From assembly GCA_026125865.1 (NCBI GenBank), contig JAHCKI010000031.1, positions 1 to 13,924 on the forward strand: 13,924 nt of DNA, written 5' to 3'. Shown here in pieces: positions 1-7,613 of the stretch. Position 1 is the first letter of the stretch; every line of letters starts with the position of its first letter. The notes beneath the pieces were generated by a model. The model was not told the origin of the DNA and made no database searches. It was given only the letters and a program-made list of their open reading frames with translations. This DNA comes from Rhodospirillales bacterium. Its GTDB lineage: Bacteria; Pseudomonadota; Alphaproteobacteria; Rhodospirillales; Defluviicoccaceae. The translations under genes and the position numbers were made by a program.

Positions 1-864
1 CTGAGCAGAATAAGCGAATTAATCAACAAAGCCGTTGACCTGAAGATGCTGCGCATCCATGCGGAGCGACTGGCCGACATCGCGCTGACACCGCCGGAAC
101 CACCGGGCCAGTGGGTCAAGTCGTCCGGCAAAAGGCCACCGGCCGCGATCGAGGTCCGTAACCTGCGGTATCGCTACAGTGAGAACGATCCCTGGGTCCT
201 CGACGACCTGAACTTTCATATCGAACCGGGCGAATCGGTGGCCATCGTCGGCACGTCCGGATGCGGCAAGTCAACACTTCTAAAATTGCTGGCGAGCCTG
301 CTGCAACCGACGACCGGCGAAATCCTGGTCAATGGATCGCCCCTGGCGCGCCTCGGGGTCGAGCAGTACCGCTCCATGATCGGCGTCGTCATGCAGGACG
401 ACCAGCTTTTCGCGGGTTCCATCGCCGATAACATCAGCTTCTTCTCGGAGCGCCCCGACCCCGAACGTATCGAAGACTGCGCCCGCTTGGCGGCGGTGCA
501 CGATGACATCATCGCCATGCCCATGGCGTACAGCACGTTGATCGGCGACATGGGAACCGCGTTGTCCGGCGGTCAGAAGCAGCGCGTCCTCATCGCACGG
601 GCATTGTACAACGAGCCCAGCATCCTGTTGTTCGACGAGGCCACAAGCCATCTGGATGTCGGCCGGGAAAAAGCGGTCAACGCCGCCATCCGATCCGCCG
701 ACGTGACACGGATTTCCGCTGCGCACCGTCCCGAAACCATTCGATCGTCGGATCGGGTGATCGTCCTCGACAAAGGAAAGATCCTCGATGACTTGAACGT
801 GGCGGAGGTCATGGCGCAAAACGCCCGCCAGTCAAGCCGCCAGATTTCCGCGCCTGGAGAATGA
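1..864 (+). CDS. RaxB/CvaB-type peptide-exporting ABC transporter, C-terminal ATPase part (5' end cut off)
   Basis: The frame is open from base 1, so this is the 3' part of a longer gene, not a short gene starting at the ATG at 46. Numbering from the first codon in the window, a linker of the kind found after the membrane domain of colicin V/RaxB exporters (LRIHAERLADIAL) precedes a complete ATP-binding domain: Walker A GTSGCGKS at 84-91, Q-loop Q132, signature LSGGQ at 188-192, Walker B aspartate and glutamate at 212-213, switch histidine H242 in AAHRPE. Family members carry an N-terminal C39 cysteine peptidase and six membrane helices, and cut and export double-glycine leader peptides such as class II microcins across the inner membrane. 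The peptidase and membrane domains would lie left of the window, so that part is inferred. The gene ends 10 bases from the stop of a convergent gene. No double-glycine precursor peptide is recognised inside this window. Confidence 0.9.
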   Translation: MSRISELINKAVDLKMLRIHAERLADIALTPPEPPGQWVKSSGKRPPAAIEVRNLRYRYSENDPWVLDDLNFHIEPGESVAIVGTSGCGKSTLLKLLASLLQPTTGEILVNGSPLARLGVEQYRSMIGVVMQDDQLFAGSIADNISFFSERPDPERIEDCARLAAVHDDIIAMPMAYSTLIGDMGTALSGGQKQRVLIARALYNEPSILLFDEATSHLDVGREKAVNAAIRSADVTRISAAHRPETIRSSDRVIVLDKGKILDDLNVAEVMAQNARQSSRQISAPGE

Positions 865-874
865 CGTCCGCGCT

Positions 875-1525
875 TTAGAACACCCGTTGCGCGCGATCGG
901 CGACGAAGGGATTGGTCCGGCGTTCCTCGCCGAAAGTGGATATGGGACCATGGCCGGATATGAAGGTGACATCGTCGCCAAGCGGCCACAACTCCTCGCG
1001 GATGGAACGGATCAGGGTCTCGTAATCCCCTTTCGGAAAGTCGGTGCGCCCGATCGAACCGGCGAACAACACGTCGCCGACGAGGGCGATGCGCGATTCC
1101 GGATGGAAGAAGATGACATGCCCGGGCGCGTGGCCGGGACAATGGCGCACCTCAAGGGTGACATTGCCGAAACTCACGGTGTCACCGGCATCCAGCCAAC
1201 GGTTCGGGGCAAACGTTCGCGCCGTGCGCACACCGAACATCATCGCCTGCTGCTCCATGGCGTCGATCCAGAATTTGTCCTCGATATGCGGCCCCTCGAT
1301 CGGCAGTTTTTGACTTTCTGCCAGATCGGCGGCACCGCCGGCATGGTCTATATGACCATGGGTCAGCAAGATTTTCTCCAGGGTTACCTTTTTGTCGGCC
1401 ACGACCTTGAGGATCCGCTCGACATCGCCACCGGGATCGACAACCGCGCCCTTCATCGTCTCCGGACACCAAACGAGCGAACAATTCTGGACAAACGGAG
1501 TGACCGGAACAACGACATATTTCAT
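875..1525 (-). CDS. gloC: GloC/YcbL-like MBL-fold hydroxyacylglutathione hydrolase (glyoxalase II)
   Basis: A 216-residue metallo-beta-lactamase fold protein. The first metal motif THGHIDH is at 55-61 (H56, H58, D60, H61), the second histidine H132 sits in GHAPGH, the bridging aspartate D151 in GDVLFAG, and the last histidine H192 in SGHGP. Length and the SIGRTDFP segment match the short YcbL/GloC type of glyoxalase II rather than the longer GloB type. The expected reaction is hydrolysis of S-D-lactoylglutathione to D-lactate and glutathione in methylglyoxal detoxification in the cytoplasm; other thioester substrates are possible. The ATG at 1525 has an AAGGG ribosome site about 10 bases upstream. 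It lies 86 bases downstream of the phosphodiesterase gene on the same strand and may be co-transcribed. Confidence is high for the family and moderate for the substrate. Confidence 0.85.
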   Translation of the reverse strand: MKYVVVPVTPFVQNCSLVWCPETMKGAVVDPGGDVERILKVVADKKVTLEKILLTHGHIDHAGGAADLAESQKLPIEGPHIEDKFWIDAMEQQAMMFGVRTARTFAPNRWLDAGDTVSFGNVTLEVRHCPGHAPGHVIFFHPESRIALVGDVLFAGSIGRTDFPKGDYETLIRSIREELWPLGDDVTFISGHGPISTFGEERRTNPFVADRAQRVF

Positions 1526-1611
1526 CGAAACAACCCTTCAACCATGCGAAATCGCGGCGCATCCTAACTATTCGTTTCCGCGAAAGCCATCGGAAGAACC
1601 GTGGTCCAACC

Positions 1612-2388
1612 TTAGATGTAGCTGATGTGCGTCACCATGCTGCCGAAGGGGTCGGGATCGGGGCGCCACAGGTGGACGTGGCAAGCGCCGTGTTCCAGCA
1701 CAATGCCGGGCCGGGTCTGTGGACGCAAAACCAGTTCGACGGCGTGTGACGGACTGGGCGCGACACTGACCGGGATGCGGTGCCAACACGTCTGAACCGA
1801 ACGGTGGATGTGGCCGCAGGCGATCCGCAAAACTTGTCGGTGTCGTCCGAGCACCTCGGCCAGCCGCTCGCCGTTGCGACAACGACTTTCGTCCATCCTC
1901 TCGATCCCCGTCAGGAACGGCGGATGATGGAGACATATGAGGGTTGGCCGATCGCCGTCTTCGCCCAGTCTGTCGTCAAGCCAACGCAACGCGCTTTCCG
2001 CAACGTCGCCGTGTTCCGCGCCCGCGACCACGGTGTCGACGGCGACAATGCGAAGGGCGAAGTCCTCGATGACATAGTTCAGCAACCCATCGCGCGGCAG
2101 GTAGTCATGGTCGGTGAACGCCTTGCGCAAAACATCGCGATCGTCATGGTTTCCCGGCAGGAGATACAAGGGAACCCGCAAGGGCGACAGCAACTCACGC
2201 AAATGATTGTACTCTTCGGAGCGCCCGTTGTTGACGAGATCTCCGCTGATGACGACGGCATCGGGCGCCGGATCGAGCGCCATGACATGGGCGACACACC
2301 GTTTCAGCGCGGCTGCCGTATCCACGCCCCCCGACACGAGATCGCCGGGAGACGTGATGTGTGTATCGGTGACCTGCACAACAATCAT
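1612..2388 (-). CDS. GpdQ/CpdA-like metallophosphoesterase (class III phosphodiesterase)
   Basis: A binuclear metal phosphodiesterase of 258 residues from the chosen start. The metal-binding set is complete: D8 and H10 (DTH), D50 (SGDLVNNG), N80 and H81 (GNHDD), the HHPP pair at 154-157, and H193/H195 (GHIH). The first four ligands have the same numbers as recalled for Enterobacter glycerophosphodiesterase GpdQ when the ATG at 2388 is used. That ATG also has a GAGGA site about 10 bases upstream, so it is preferred to the in-frame ATG at 2421. Family members cleave cyclic nucleotides (CpdA, Rv0805) or glycerophosphodiesters (GpdQ). The NNGRSEEY and LPGNHDD segments look closer to GpdQ, but the substrate cannot be settled from sequence. 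The protein appears cytoplasmic, with no signal peptide. It is transcribed away from the kinase gene, from a shared 154-base intergenic region. Confidence 0.85.
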   Translation of the reverse strand: MIVVQVTDTHITSPGDLVSGGVDTAAALKRCVAHVMALDPAPDAVVISGDLVNNGRSEEYNHLRELLSPLRVPLYLLPGNHDDRDVLRKAFTDHDYLPRDGLLNYVIEDFALRIVAVDTVVAGAEHGDVAESALRWLDDRLGEDGDRPTLICLHHPPFLTGIERMDESRCRNGERLAEVLGRHRQVLRIACGHIHRSVQTCWHRIPVSVAPSPSHAVELVLRPQTRPGIVLEHGACHVHLWRPDPDPFGSMVTHISYI

Positions 2389-2542
2389 CGCGGTTGGTTC
2401 CTCTTGATGAACATATCCCACACATGTCCTATGGACTGTTTAAGTGGCTAAGTAGCGCGTTGACGGTGTTCCTTGCTAGATTGCGGTGCGACTGAGCACA
2501 GTCAATCTAAGCGAACCAAGCTTTGAGCGGGTTTTTTTTGAA
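2389..2542. promoter_or_regulatory. Divergent intergenic region between phosphodiesterase and kinase genes
   Basis: This 154-base spacer separates two genes transcribed away from each other, so promoters for both should lie here. TTGACG occurs at 2459-2464 on the plus strand, but no well-placed -10 partner is seen, and no confident promoter is called for either direction. It contains a two-part stem-loop (listed separately) and a run of eight T at 2532-2539 just before the likely kinase start. Confidence 0.4.
2477..2509 (+). other. Stem-loop in the leader of the kinase gene
   Basis: TAGATTG (2477-2483) pairs perfectly with CAATCTA (2503-2509). Inside it GTGC (2486-2489) pairs with GCAC (2496-2499) around a six-base loop. 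The inner arm covers the alternative GTG start at 2486, which argues that this stretch is leader or operator DNA rather than coding. It may be an RNA structure or a protein-binding inverted repeat. Its role is unknown. Confidence 0.45.
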
Positions 2543-3559
2543 ATGAGCAACGCGCCCCGTCCCCCCGATGGAGAGATCACCGAGATCTTGCGACGTTCGG
2601 GATTGGTTGAGGAAGACGAAACACCCCCCTGCGTTCCTCTGGCGGGTGGCGTATCGTCGGACATCTCGCGGTTCGACACCAGGCATGGGCGCCTATGCGT
2701 CAAGCGGGCGCTGCCGCGTCTTAAGGTCAACGCCGACTGGCGGGTGCCGGTTGAGCGCAACATGTATGAGGTGCGATGGTTCGAAACCGTTGCCTATATC
2801 GCACCGGAGGCCGTACCGCGAATCCTCGCCCACGACCCGGAAGCGGGGTTGTTCGTCATGGACTACCTCGACCCCGCCCTGTTTCCGGTGTGGAAGGAAC
2901 AGCTTCACGGCGGCGCGATCGATATCGTTACCGCCGCCATCGTCGGCGCCCGTCTGGCGCGGATCCATGCCGGAACCGCCAACGATCCCGCGATGGCGCA
3001 GCGCTTCGATACCGATGCCTTGTTCCGGGCATTGCGCCTTGAGCCCTATCTGGAAGCGACCGCCCGCGCCCATCCCGACCTCGAAGTCACGTTGCTCAAT
3101 TTAGCGAGGCGGACCGCCGAGACGAAGCTGGCACTCGTGCACGGCGATGTCAGCCCGAAGAATATCTTGATCGGTCCGGATGGACCGCTGTTCCTCGACG
3201 CCGAGTGCGCCTGGTATGGCGATCCGGCATTCGACTTGGCGTTCTGCCTCAATCACCTGTTGTTGAAATGCCTGTGGACACCGCGCGCCAGCGATCGCTT
3301 CCTCCTGGCCTTTCGCGCCATTGGCGACAACTACCTGAAAGGCGTCACATGGGAATCCGCCGCATCACTGGAAGCGCGGGCGGCAAGTCTGTTGCCGGGA
3401 CTGTTGCTCGCTCGTGTCGACGGCAAGTCGCCTGTTGAGTACATCACCGCCGCTGCCGACAAGGACCACGTGCGGCGCACGGCGCGCGCCCTTTTGACGA
3501 CGCCCCCGCAAACACTCGCGGCCGTGTCCGCTGCCTGGAAAAAGGAACTGGCGAAGTGA
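2543..3559 (+). CDS. Aminoglycoside/methylthioribose-kinase-fold small-molecule phosphotransferase
   Basis: A 338-residue kinase-fold protein. K54 in LCVKRA is the likely nucleotide-binding lysine. The catalytic loop is H200-G201-D202 in VHGDVSPKN with N207, and the metal-binding FLDAE has D219. The following AWYGDPAFDLAF resembles methylthioribose and choline kinases more than true aminoglycoside-resistance enzymes. Expected role: ATP-dependent phosphorylation of a hydroxyl on a small cytoplasmic metabolite; the substrate is unknown. The ATG at 2543 is preferred over the in-frame GTG at 2486 (357 residues), because the extra 19 residues look unlike a domain and the GTG falls inside a stem-loop. 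The ribosome site is weak (GAGCGG about 12 bases upstream). The stop overlaps the next gene's GTG by four bases (GTGA), so translation is probably coupled to the enolase-like gene and the two products probably act in one pathway. Confidence 0.85.
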   Translation: MSNAPRPPDGEITEILRRSGLVEEDETPPCVPLAGGVSSDISRFDTRHGRLCVKRALPRLKVNADWRVPVERNMYEVRWFETVAYIAPEAVPRILAHDPEAGLFVMDYLDPALFPVWKEQLHGGAIDIVTAAIVGARLARIHAGTANDPAMAQRFDTDALFRALRLEPYLEATARAHPDLEVTLLNLARRTAETKLALVHGDVSPKNILIGPDGPLFLDAECAWYGDPAFDLAFCLNHLLLKCLWTPRASDRFLLAFRAIGDNYLKGVTWESAASLEARAASLLPGLLLARVDGKSPVEYITAAADKDHVRRTARALLTTPPQTLAAVSAAWKKELAK

Positions 3560-4845
3560 GCGCGTCAACGATCGCGGCCGTTCGCGGGTATCGCGTCTGG
3601 GACTCACGCGGCCGGCCGACGGTCGAGGCTGAGGTGCGGCTCGTCGATGGCAGCGTCGGCCATGCCATCGCACCGGCGGGCGCGTCGAGGGGAAGCGGCG
3701 AGGCCAAGGATCTGCGCGATGGCGGCCTCCCGTTCGGCGGATACGATGTCCGCGATGCCGTGGATGGCATCGACACCACCATCGCGCCGAGCCTCGACGG
3801 GTTGGACGCGACGGATCAGGCGGCGATCGACCGCACATTGATCGACCTGGACGGCACTGCCGACCGGTCACGGCTTGGCGGAAACGCGATGATTGCCGTG
3901 TCCATGGCGGTCGCCCACGCCGCCGCCGCGCATGCCGCCATGCCGCTGTGGCAGTGGCTGGGCGGCAGTACACCACCGCAATTGCCGTTGCCCGAGATTC
4001 AGATATTCGGCGGCGGCGCTCACGCCGGCCGGCGCGTCGATATTCAGGACTTCATGGTCGTCGCCGTTGGCGCCGATGACTATACCGAGGCGCTCGACTG
4101 GACGGCGGAGGTGTATCGATGTGCCGGCGAGTTGATGGCCAACGACAGCCGCCTCTATGGCATCGCCGACGAGGGCGGCTGGTGGCCGGCCTTCGATACC
4201 AACGAAGACGCGTTTGCCGTCCTTGTCCGCGCCATCGAATGGGCTGGGCTCATTCCCGGTGACGACGTGGCCATTGCCCTTGACGTCGCGGCCTCGGAGT
4301 TCGGTCAAGGCGGGCGCTATCGTCTCGCCCGTGATGGTTCGGATATGGACAGCGACGGTCTTGCCGAGCTTCTAGTGCGATGGGTCGAACAATACCCCAT
4401 CATCTCCATCGAAGACCCCTTGGCCGAAGATGACGAGTCCGGCCTCACCAAACTCACCCGCGCCATCGGAGACCGCGTGCAGATCGTCGGCGACGACTAT
4501 CTTGTGACCAATGCCGGGCGGATCACCGAAGCGGCGGCCAAAGGCGCTTGCAATACGGCCCTCATCAAACCCAATCAGTCGGGAACGCTCACCGAGACCC
4601 TCGACGCCTTAAGAACAGCCCACGGCGCCGGCTGGGGAGCCATCGTGTCGGCACGCTCCGGCGAGACCGAGGACGTAACGATCGTTCACCTCGCCGTCGG
4701 TTGGAACGCCGCACAGATCAAAGTGGGGTCGTTCGCCCGTTCCGAACGGCTGGCCAAGTGGAACGAAGGGCTGCGCATTGCCCGTTGCGACGGCGGCAGG
4801 GGTCGATTGCCACCAAGGTCCGCGTTCCCTTGGTGGCAGAAGTAA
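3556..4845 (+). CDS. Enolase-like protein (phosphopyruvate hydratase paralogue) with altered active site
   Basis: A 429-residue full-length enolase family protein, with an enolase N-terminal domain (DSRGRPTVEAEV at 16-27) and a TIM-barrel domain. Kept residues by comparison with yeast and E. coli enolase: loop serine S44, H156 in GGGAHAG, general base-side E206 in DEGG, metal ligands D243, E286 and D313, catalytic K338 and K389. Changed: the histidine of the canonical SHRSGE motif is alanine (A366 in SARSGE), the glutamate of DIQEF is aspartate (D165), and the loop after K338 reads PNQSG rather than FNQIG or VNQIG. Metal binding and proton abstraction therefore look possible, but the substrate phosphate or carboxylate contacts differ. 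It is probably not the glycolytic enolase but a paralogue acting on a related phospho-hydroxy acid. The GTG start overlaps the kinase stop (GTGA), with AAGGA about 10 bases upstream. The exact reaction is unknown. Confidence 0.85.
   Translation: MSASTIAAVRGYRVWDSRGRPTVEAEVRLVDGSVGHAIAPAGASRGSGEAKDLRDGGLPFGGYDVRDAVDGIDTTIAPSLDGLDATDQAAIDRTLIDLDGTADRSRLGGNAMIAVSMAVAHAAAAHAAMPLWQWLGGSTPPQLPLPEIQIFGGGAHAGRRVDIQDFMVVAVGADDYTEALDWTAEVYRCAGELMANDSRLYGIADEGGWWPAFDTNEDAFAVLVRAIEWAGLIPGDDVAIALDVAASEFGQGGRYRLARDGSDMDSDGLAELLVRWVEQYPIISIEDPLAEDDESGLTKLTRAIGDRVQIVGDDYLVTNAGRITEAAAKGACNTALIKPNQSGTLTETLDALRTAHGAGWGAIVSARSGETEDVTIVHLAVGWNAAQIKVGSFARSERLAKWNEGLRIARCDGGRGRLPPRSAFPWWQK
4808..4838. terminator. 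Strong hairpin between convergent genes, without a T-run
   Basis: GCCACCAAGG (4809-4818) and CCTTGGTGGC (4828-4837) form a perfect 10 bp stem around a nine-base loop, extended by one T-A pair. It covers the last codons of the enolase-like gene and lies in the 3' untranslated part of the opposing mutase transcript. No T-run follows on either strand, so it is not a classical intrinsic terminator. It may stabilise 3' ends or limit read-through between the convergent genes. Confidence 0.45.
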
Positions 4846-4869
4846 CCAGCTCCGAAGAACGGCACCGGT

Positions 4870-6267
4870 TCAGGTCGCGGCGATGGCGGGAGGCTCGATA
4901 CCGCTAAGCCGCAGTTGCCCCACCAGCTGATCGATCTGTCGATCGAGGGCTTCGGTCGTCGCCGCTTCGCAGCGGCCGACCAGCACGGGCTGCGTATTGG
5001 AAGCCCGGAGCAACCACCAGCCGTCGGACGATGATACGCGGACACCATCGATCGTCTTGACGCTGATGCCATCGGTTCCATCGAGGCGCGATCGAACTTC
5101 CCTGATGACGTCCTGCTTTCGCTCCTCCGGACAATCGATGCGGATTTCCGGGGTATTGATCATAGGCGGCAAGGCATCCCGAATTTCCGCGACGGTCTGG
5201 TCGCCGGTCGCGAGGATCGACAGCAGCCGCACAGCCGCGTAAAGCGCGTCGTCAAACCCGTAGTAGCGGTGAGCGAAGAACACATGACCGCTCATTTCAC
5301 CGGCCAGCGGCGCACCGGTCTCGACCATGAGCGTCTTGATGGGGGAGTGGCCGGTCTTGCTCATCAGCGGCTTGCCGCCCATGCGCTCGATCTCGTCGAA
5401 GAAAACCTGGCTCGCTTTGACATCGGCGATGATGGTGGCGCCGGGCATCTCCTCCAGCACGGGGCGTGCGAGGATGAGCAACAGTTGATCACCCCACACG
5501 ACGCGTCCCGCCGCATCAATGACGCCGATGCGATCGCCGTCACCATCGAACGCGATACCGAGATCGCATCCCTCGCCAAGCACCGTCTGCTGCAATTGTT
5601 CCAGGTTCTCCAAAACGGTGGGGTCCGGGTGGTGGGCCGGGAAACGGCCATCGATCACTTCGTTGATTAGAATGTGAGTCCCAGGAAGTCCGTCGCACAG
5701 ATGTCGAACGGCGTCGCCCGCCGCGCCGTTGCCCGGGTCCCAGGCTACCTTCAGGTCGCGGCCGTTCTCGAAATCCGCGAGCAGCCTTTGCACATACGCC
5801 TCTTCGATGGGGCGACTGTCGACCTGTCCGGCACCCACGGCGAATGGTCCCCGCGCGGCGAGGCGTCCCAGTTCCCGGATGTCGTCACCGAAAAATGGCC
5901 GTCCCATCATCACCATCTTGATGCCGTTGTATTCGGGCGGATTGTGCGAACCGGTGATCATCATGCCGGCATCGGCGCCAAGGTGTTTGGTGGCGAAATA
6001 CAGCATCGGCGTCGGCCCGCGGCCGACCCGGTAAACCGTGACCCCCGTCGACTTCAACCCTTCGATAAGCACGGCTTCCAGTTCCGGCGACGAAAGGCGG
6101 CCATCATAGCCGACGGCGACAGATTGCCCCCCTGCCCCGACAACTTTCGTGCCGAACGCGCGACCAATGCGGTGCACATCATCAACCGTCAGCGTATCGC
6201 CGACAATCCCGCGAATGTCGTACTCACGAAAAATCGTCGGATGCATTTCCAAGGTTGTCATCATCAT
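4870..6267 (-). CDS. Phosphomannomutase/phosphoglucomutase (AlgC/ManB type)
   Basis: A 465-residue alpha-D-phosphohexomutase, the usual length. The catalytic serine loop TGSHNP is at 105-110 (S107 is phosphorylated in the active enzyme). The magnesium loop DGDGDR is at 241-246, the sugar-specificity loop GEMSGH at 323-328, and the phosphate-binding RASNTQP at 421-427 in the C-terminal domain. GEMSGH is typical of bifunctional enzymes acting on glucose and mannose phosphates. It interconverts hexose 6- and 1-phosphates in the cytoplasm. As the last gene after galU and ugd, it would supply glucose-1-phosphate for UDP-glucose, or mannose-1-phosphate for GDP-mannose. The start begins with three consecutive ATG codons (6267, 6264, 6261) four bases after the ugd stop. 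No good ribosome site separates them, so the first is taken; translation is probably coupled to ugd. Confidence 0.92.
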   Translation of the reverse strand: MMMTTLEMHPTIFREYDIRGIVGDTLTVDDVHRIGRAFGTKVVGAGGQSVAVGYDGRLSSPELEAVLIEGLKSTGVTVYRVGRGPTPMLYFATKHLGADAGMMITGSHNPPEYNGIKMVMMGRPFFGDDIRELGRLAARGPFAVGAGQVDSRPIEEAYVQRLLADFENGRDLKVAWDPGNGAAGDAVRHLCDGLPGTHILINEVIDGRFPAHHPDPTVLENLEQLQQTVLGEGCDLGIAFDGDGDRIGVIDAAGRVVWGDQLLLILARPVLEEMPGATIIADVKASQVFFDEIERMGGKPLMSKTGHSPIKTLMVETGAPLAGEMSGHVFFAHRYYGFDDALYAAVRLLSILATGDQTVAEIRDALPPMINTPEIRIDCPEERKQDVIREVRSRLDGTDGISVKTIDGVRVSSSDGWWLLRASNTQPVLVGRCEAATTEALDRQIDQLVGQLRLSGIEPPAIAAT

Positions 6268-6271
6268 GGCG

Positions 6272-7609
6272 TCAAACCATCGCCTCTTCCAGTTTCGGCT
6301 CGTAGGACGGGCGTCCGATACTCGTGTAGTGGAAACCGGCCGCCGCCATTTCTTGCGGTTTATAGATGTTGCGCAGATCGATCATTACGGGGCGCTTCAG
6401 AAGTTCCTTGACACGGTTCAGATTGAGCGCGCGGAACTCGTTCCATTCCGTCAGGATCGCCACCGCATCGGCGCCGTCCATCGTCTCATAGGCGGTGTCG
6501 CACCAGCTGACGCCGGTGAGCATCTGCTTCGCCTCGTTCATGCCTTCCGGATCGAACGCCTTGACGACGGCTCCGGCCTTTTGCAGGGCCGGAACGATAT
6601 CAAGACTGGGGCTATCGCGCATATCGTCGGTGTTGGGTTTGAACGTGAGGCCCAGGACCGCAATCGTTTTGCCTTCCACGGAACCGCCGCAAGCCGCGAT
6701 GATCCTTTCGGCCATGTCCGCCTTTCGACGATTATTGATATCGATCACCGTTTCGACGATGCGCATCGGGCTTCCCGCCGTTTGCGCCGTTCGAACCATG
6801 GCGAGCGTATCCTTCGGGAAGCATGACCCACCGTAGCCCGGGCCGGCATGCAGGAACTTGCGCCCGATTCGTCCGTCGAGGCCGATACCGCGCGCCACAT
6901 CGTGAACGTCGGCGCCGATCCGATCGCAGAGATCCGCGACTTCGTTGATGAACGTGATCTTGACGGCGAGGAAGGCGTTGGCGGCGTACTTCGTCAGTTC
7001 GGAGGTGGTCCGCGAAGTGAACAGGATGGGGGTCTCAATCAAATAGAGCACACGATAAAGCTGACGCATGATTTCCTGCGCCCGCTCGCTCTCCGTGCCG
7101 ATGACGACGCGGTCCGGCCGCATGAAATCGTTGATCGCCGATCCCTCGCGTAAAAACTCCGGATTGGACACGACATCGAAATCCGCGTCGGGCCGAACCT
7201 CGCGGATGATTTTTTCGATTTCATCGCCGGTACCGACGGGAACCGTCGATTTGGTCACAACCACCGTATAACCGTTGAGCGCCTCGGCGATTTCCCGAGC
7301 AGCGGCATAAACATAGGTCAAGTCGGCGTGGCCGTCGCCGCGTCGGCTCGGTGTGCCGACGGCAATGAAGACGGCGTTCGCCTCGCGCACAGCCGATTTC
7401 AAATCGGTCGTGAAGCGAAGCCTTTCCGCCTTGACATTGCTGGCGACGAGGCCGTCCAGCCCCGGCTCATAAATCGGCATTTCGCCGCGTAACAGACGTT
7501 GGATCTTGCTTTCGTCATTGTCGACGCACGTGACGTTGACACCGAACTCGGAAAAACACGCACCAGACACCAGACCGACATAGCCGGTCCCAATCATCGC
7601 GATTTGCAT
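6272..7609 (-). CDS. ugd: UDP-glucose 6-dehydrogenase
   Basis: A 445-residue enzyme that oxidises UDP-glucose twice with NAD+ to UDP-glucuronate in the cytoplasm. The N-terminal Rossmann motif GTGYVG is at 7-12, the NPEFLREG segment at 149-156 carries a catalytic glutamate, K207 and N211 follow in SELTKYAANAF, and the catalytic cysteine C263 is in GGSCFPKD. The C-terminal UDP-binding domain (LGLTFKPNTDDMRDS) is complete. The ATG at 7609 is preferred over the in-frame ATG at 7648, because the nucleotide-binding strand should begin at once, AAGGG lies about 10 bases upstream, and the upstream start would overlap galU. It sits four bases after the galU stop, so galU and ugd form one operon making UDP-glucuronate for exopolysaccharide, lipopolysaccharide or capsule. 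Confidence 0.95.
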   Translation of the reverse strand: MQIAMIGTGYVGLVSGACFSEFGVNVTCVDNDESKIQRLLRGEMPIYEPGLDGLVASNVKAERLRFTTDLKSAVREANAVFIAVGTPSRRGDGHADLTYVYAAAREIAEALNGYTVVVTKSTVPVGTGDEIEKIIREVRPDADFDVVSNPEFLREGSAINDFMRPDRVVIGTESERAQEIMRQLYRVLYLIETPILFTSRTTSELTKYAANAFLAVKITFINEVADLCDRIGADVHDVARGIGLDGRIGRKFLHAGPGYGGSCFPKDTLAMVRTAQTAGSPMRIVETVIDINNRRKADMAERIIAACGGSVEGKTIAVLGLTFKPNTDDMRDSPSLDIVPALQKAGAVVKAFDPEGMNEAKQMLTGVSWCDTAYETMDGADAVAILTEWNEFRALNLNRVKELLKRPVMIDLRNIYKPQEMAAAGFHYTSIGRPSYEPKLEEAMV

Positions 7610-7613
7610 GAAG

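Noticed and set aside
887..1567. Open frame (226 residues) on the plus strand opposite the glyoxalase gene
   Set aside because: It is a shadow of gloC, whose catalytic motifs are all on the minus strand.
2532..2539. T8 tract as a phase-variation switch
   Set aside because: Eight T is short, it probably lies outside the coding region, and the kinase is not a typical phase-variable surface gene.
3365..3976. Arginine-rich open frame (203 residues) on the minus strand across the kinase-enolase junction
   Set aside because: The arginine/proline-rich composition is typical of a wrong frame, and both plus-strand genes here have clear motifs.
3556..4845. Annotation as the housekeeping glycolytic enolase
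   Set aside because: The otherwise invariant histidine is alanine, the DIQE glutamate is aspartate, and the context is a kinase gene rather than the usual eno neighbourhood.
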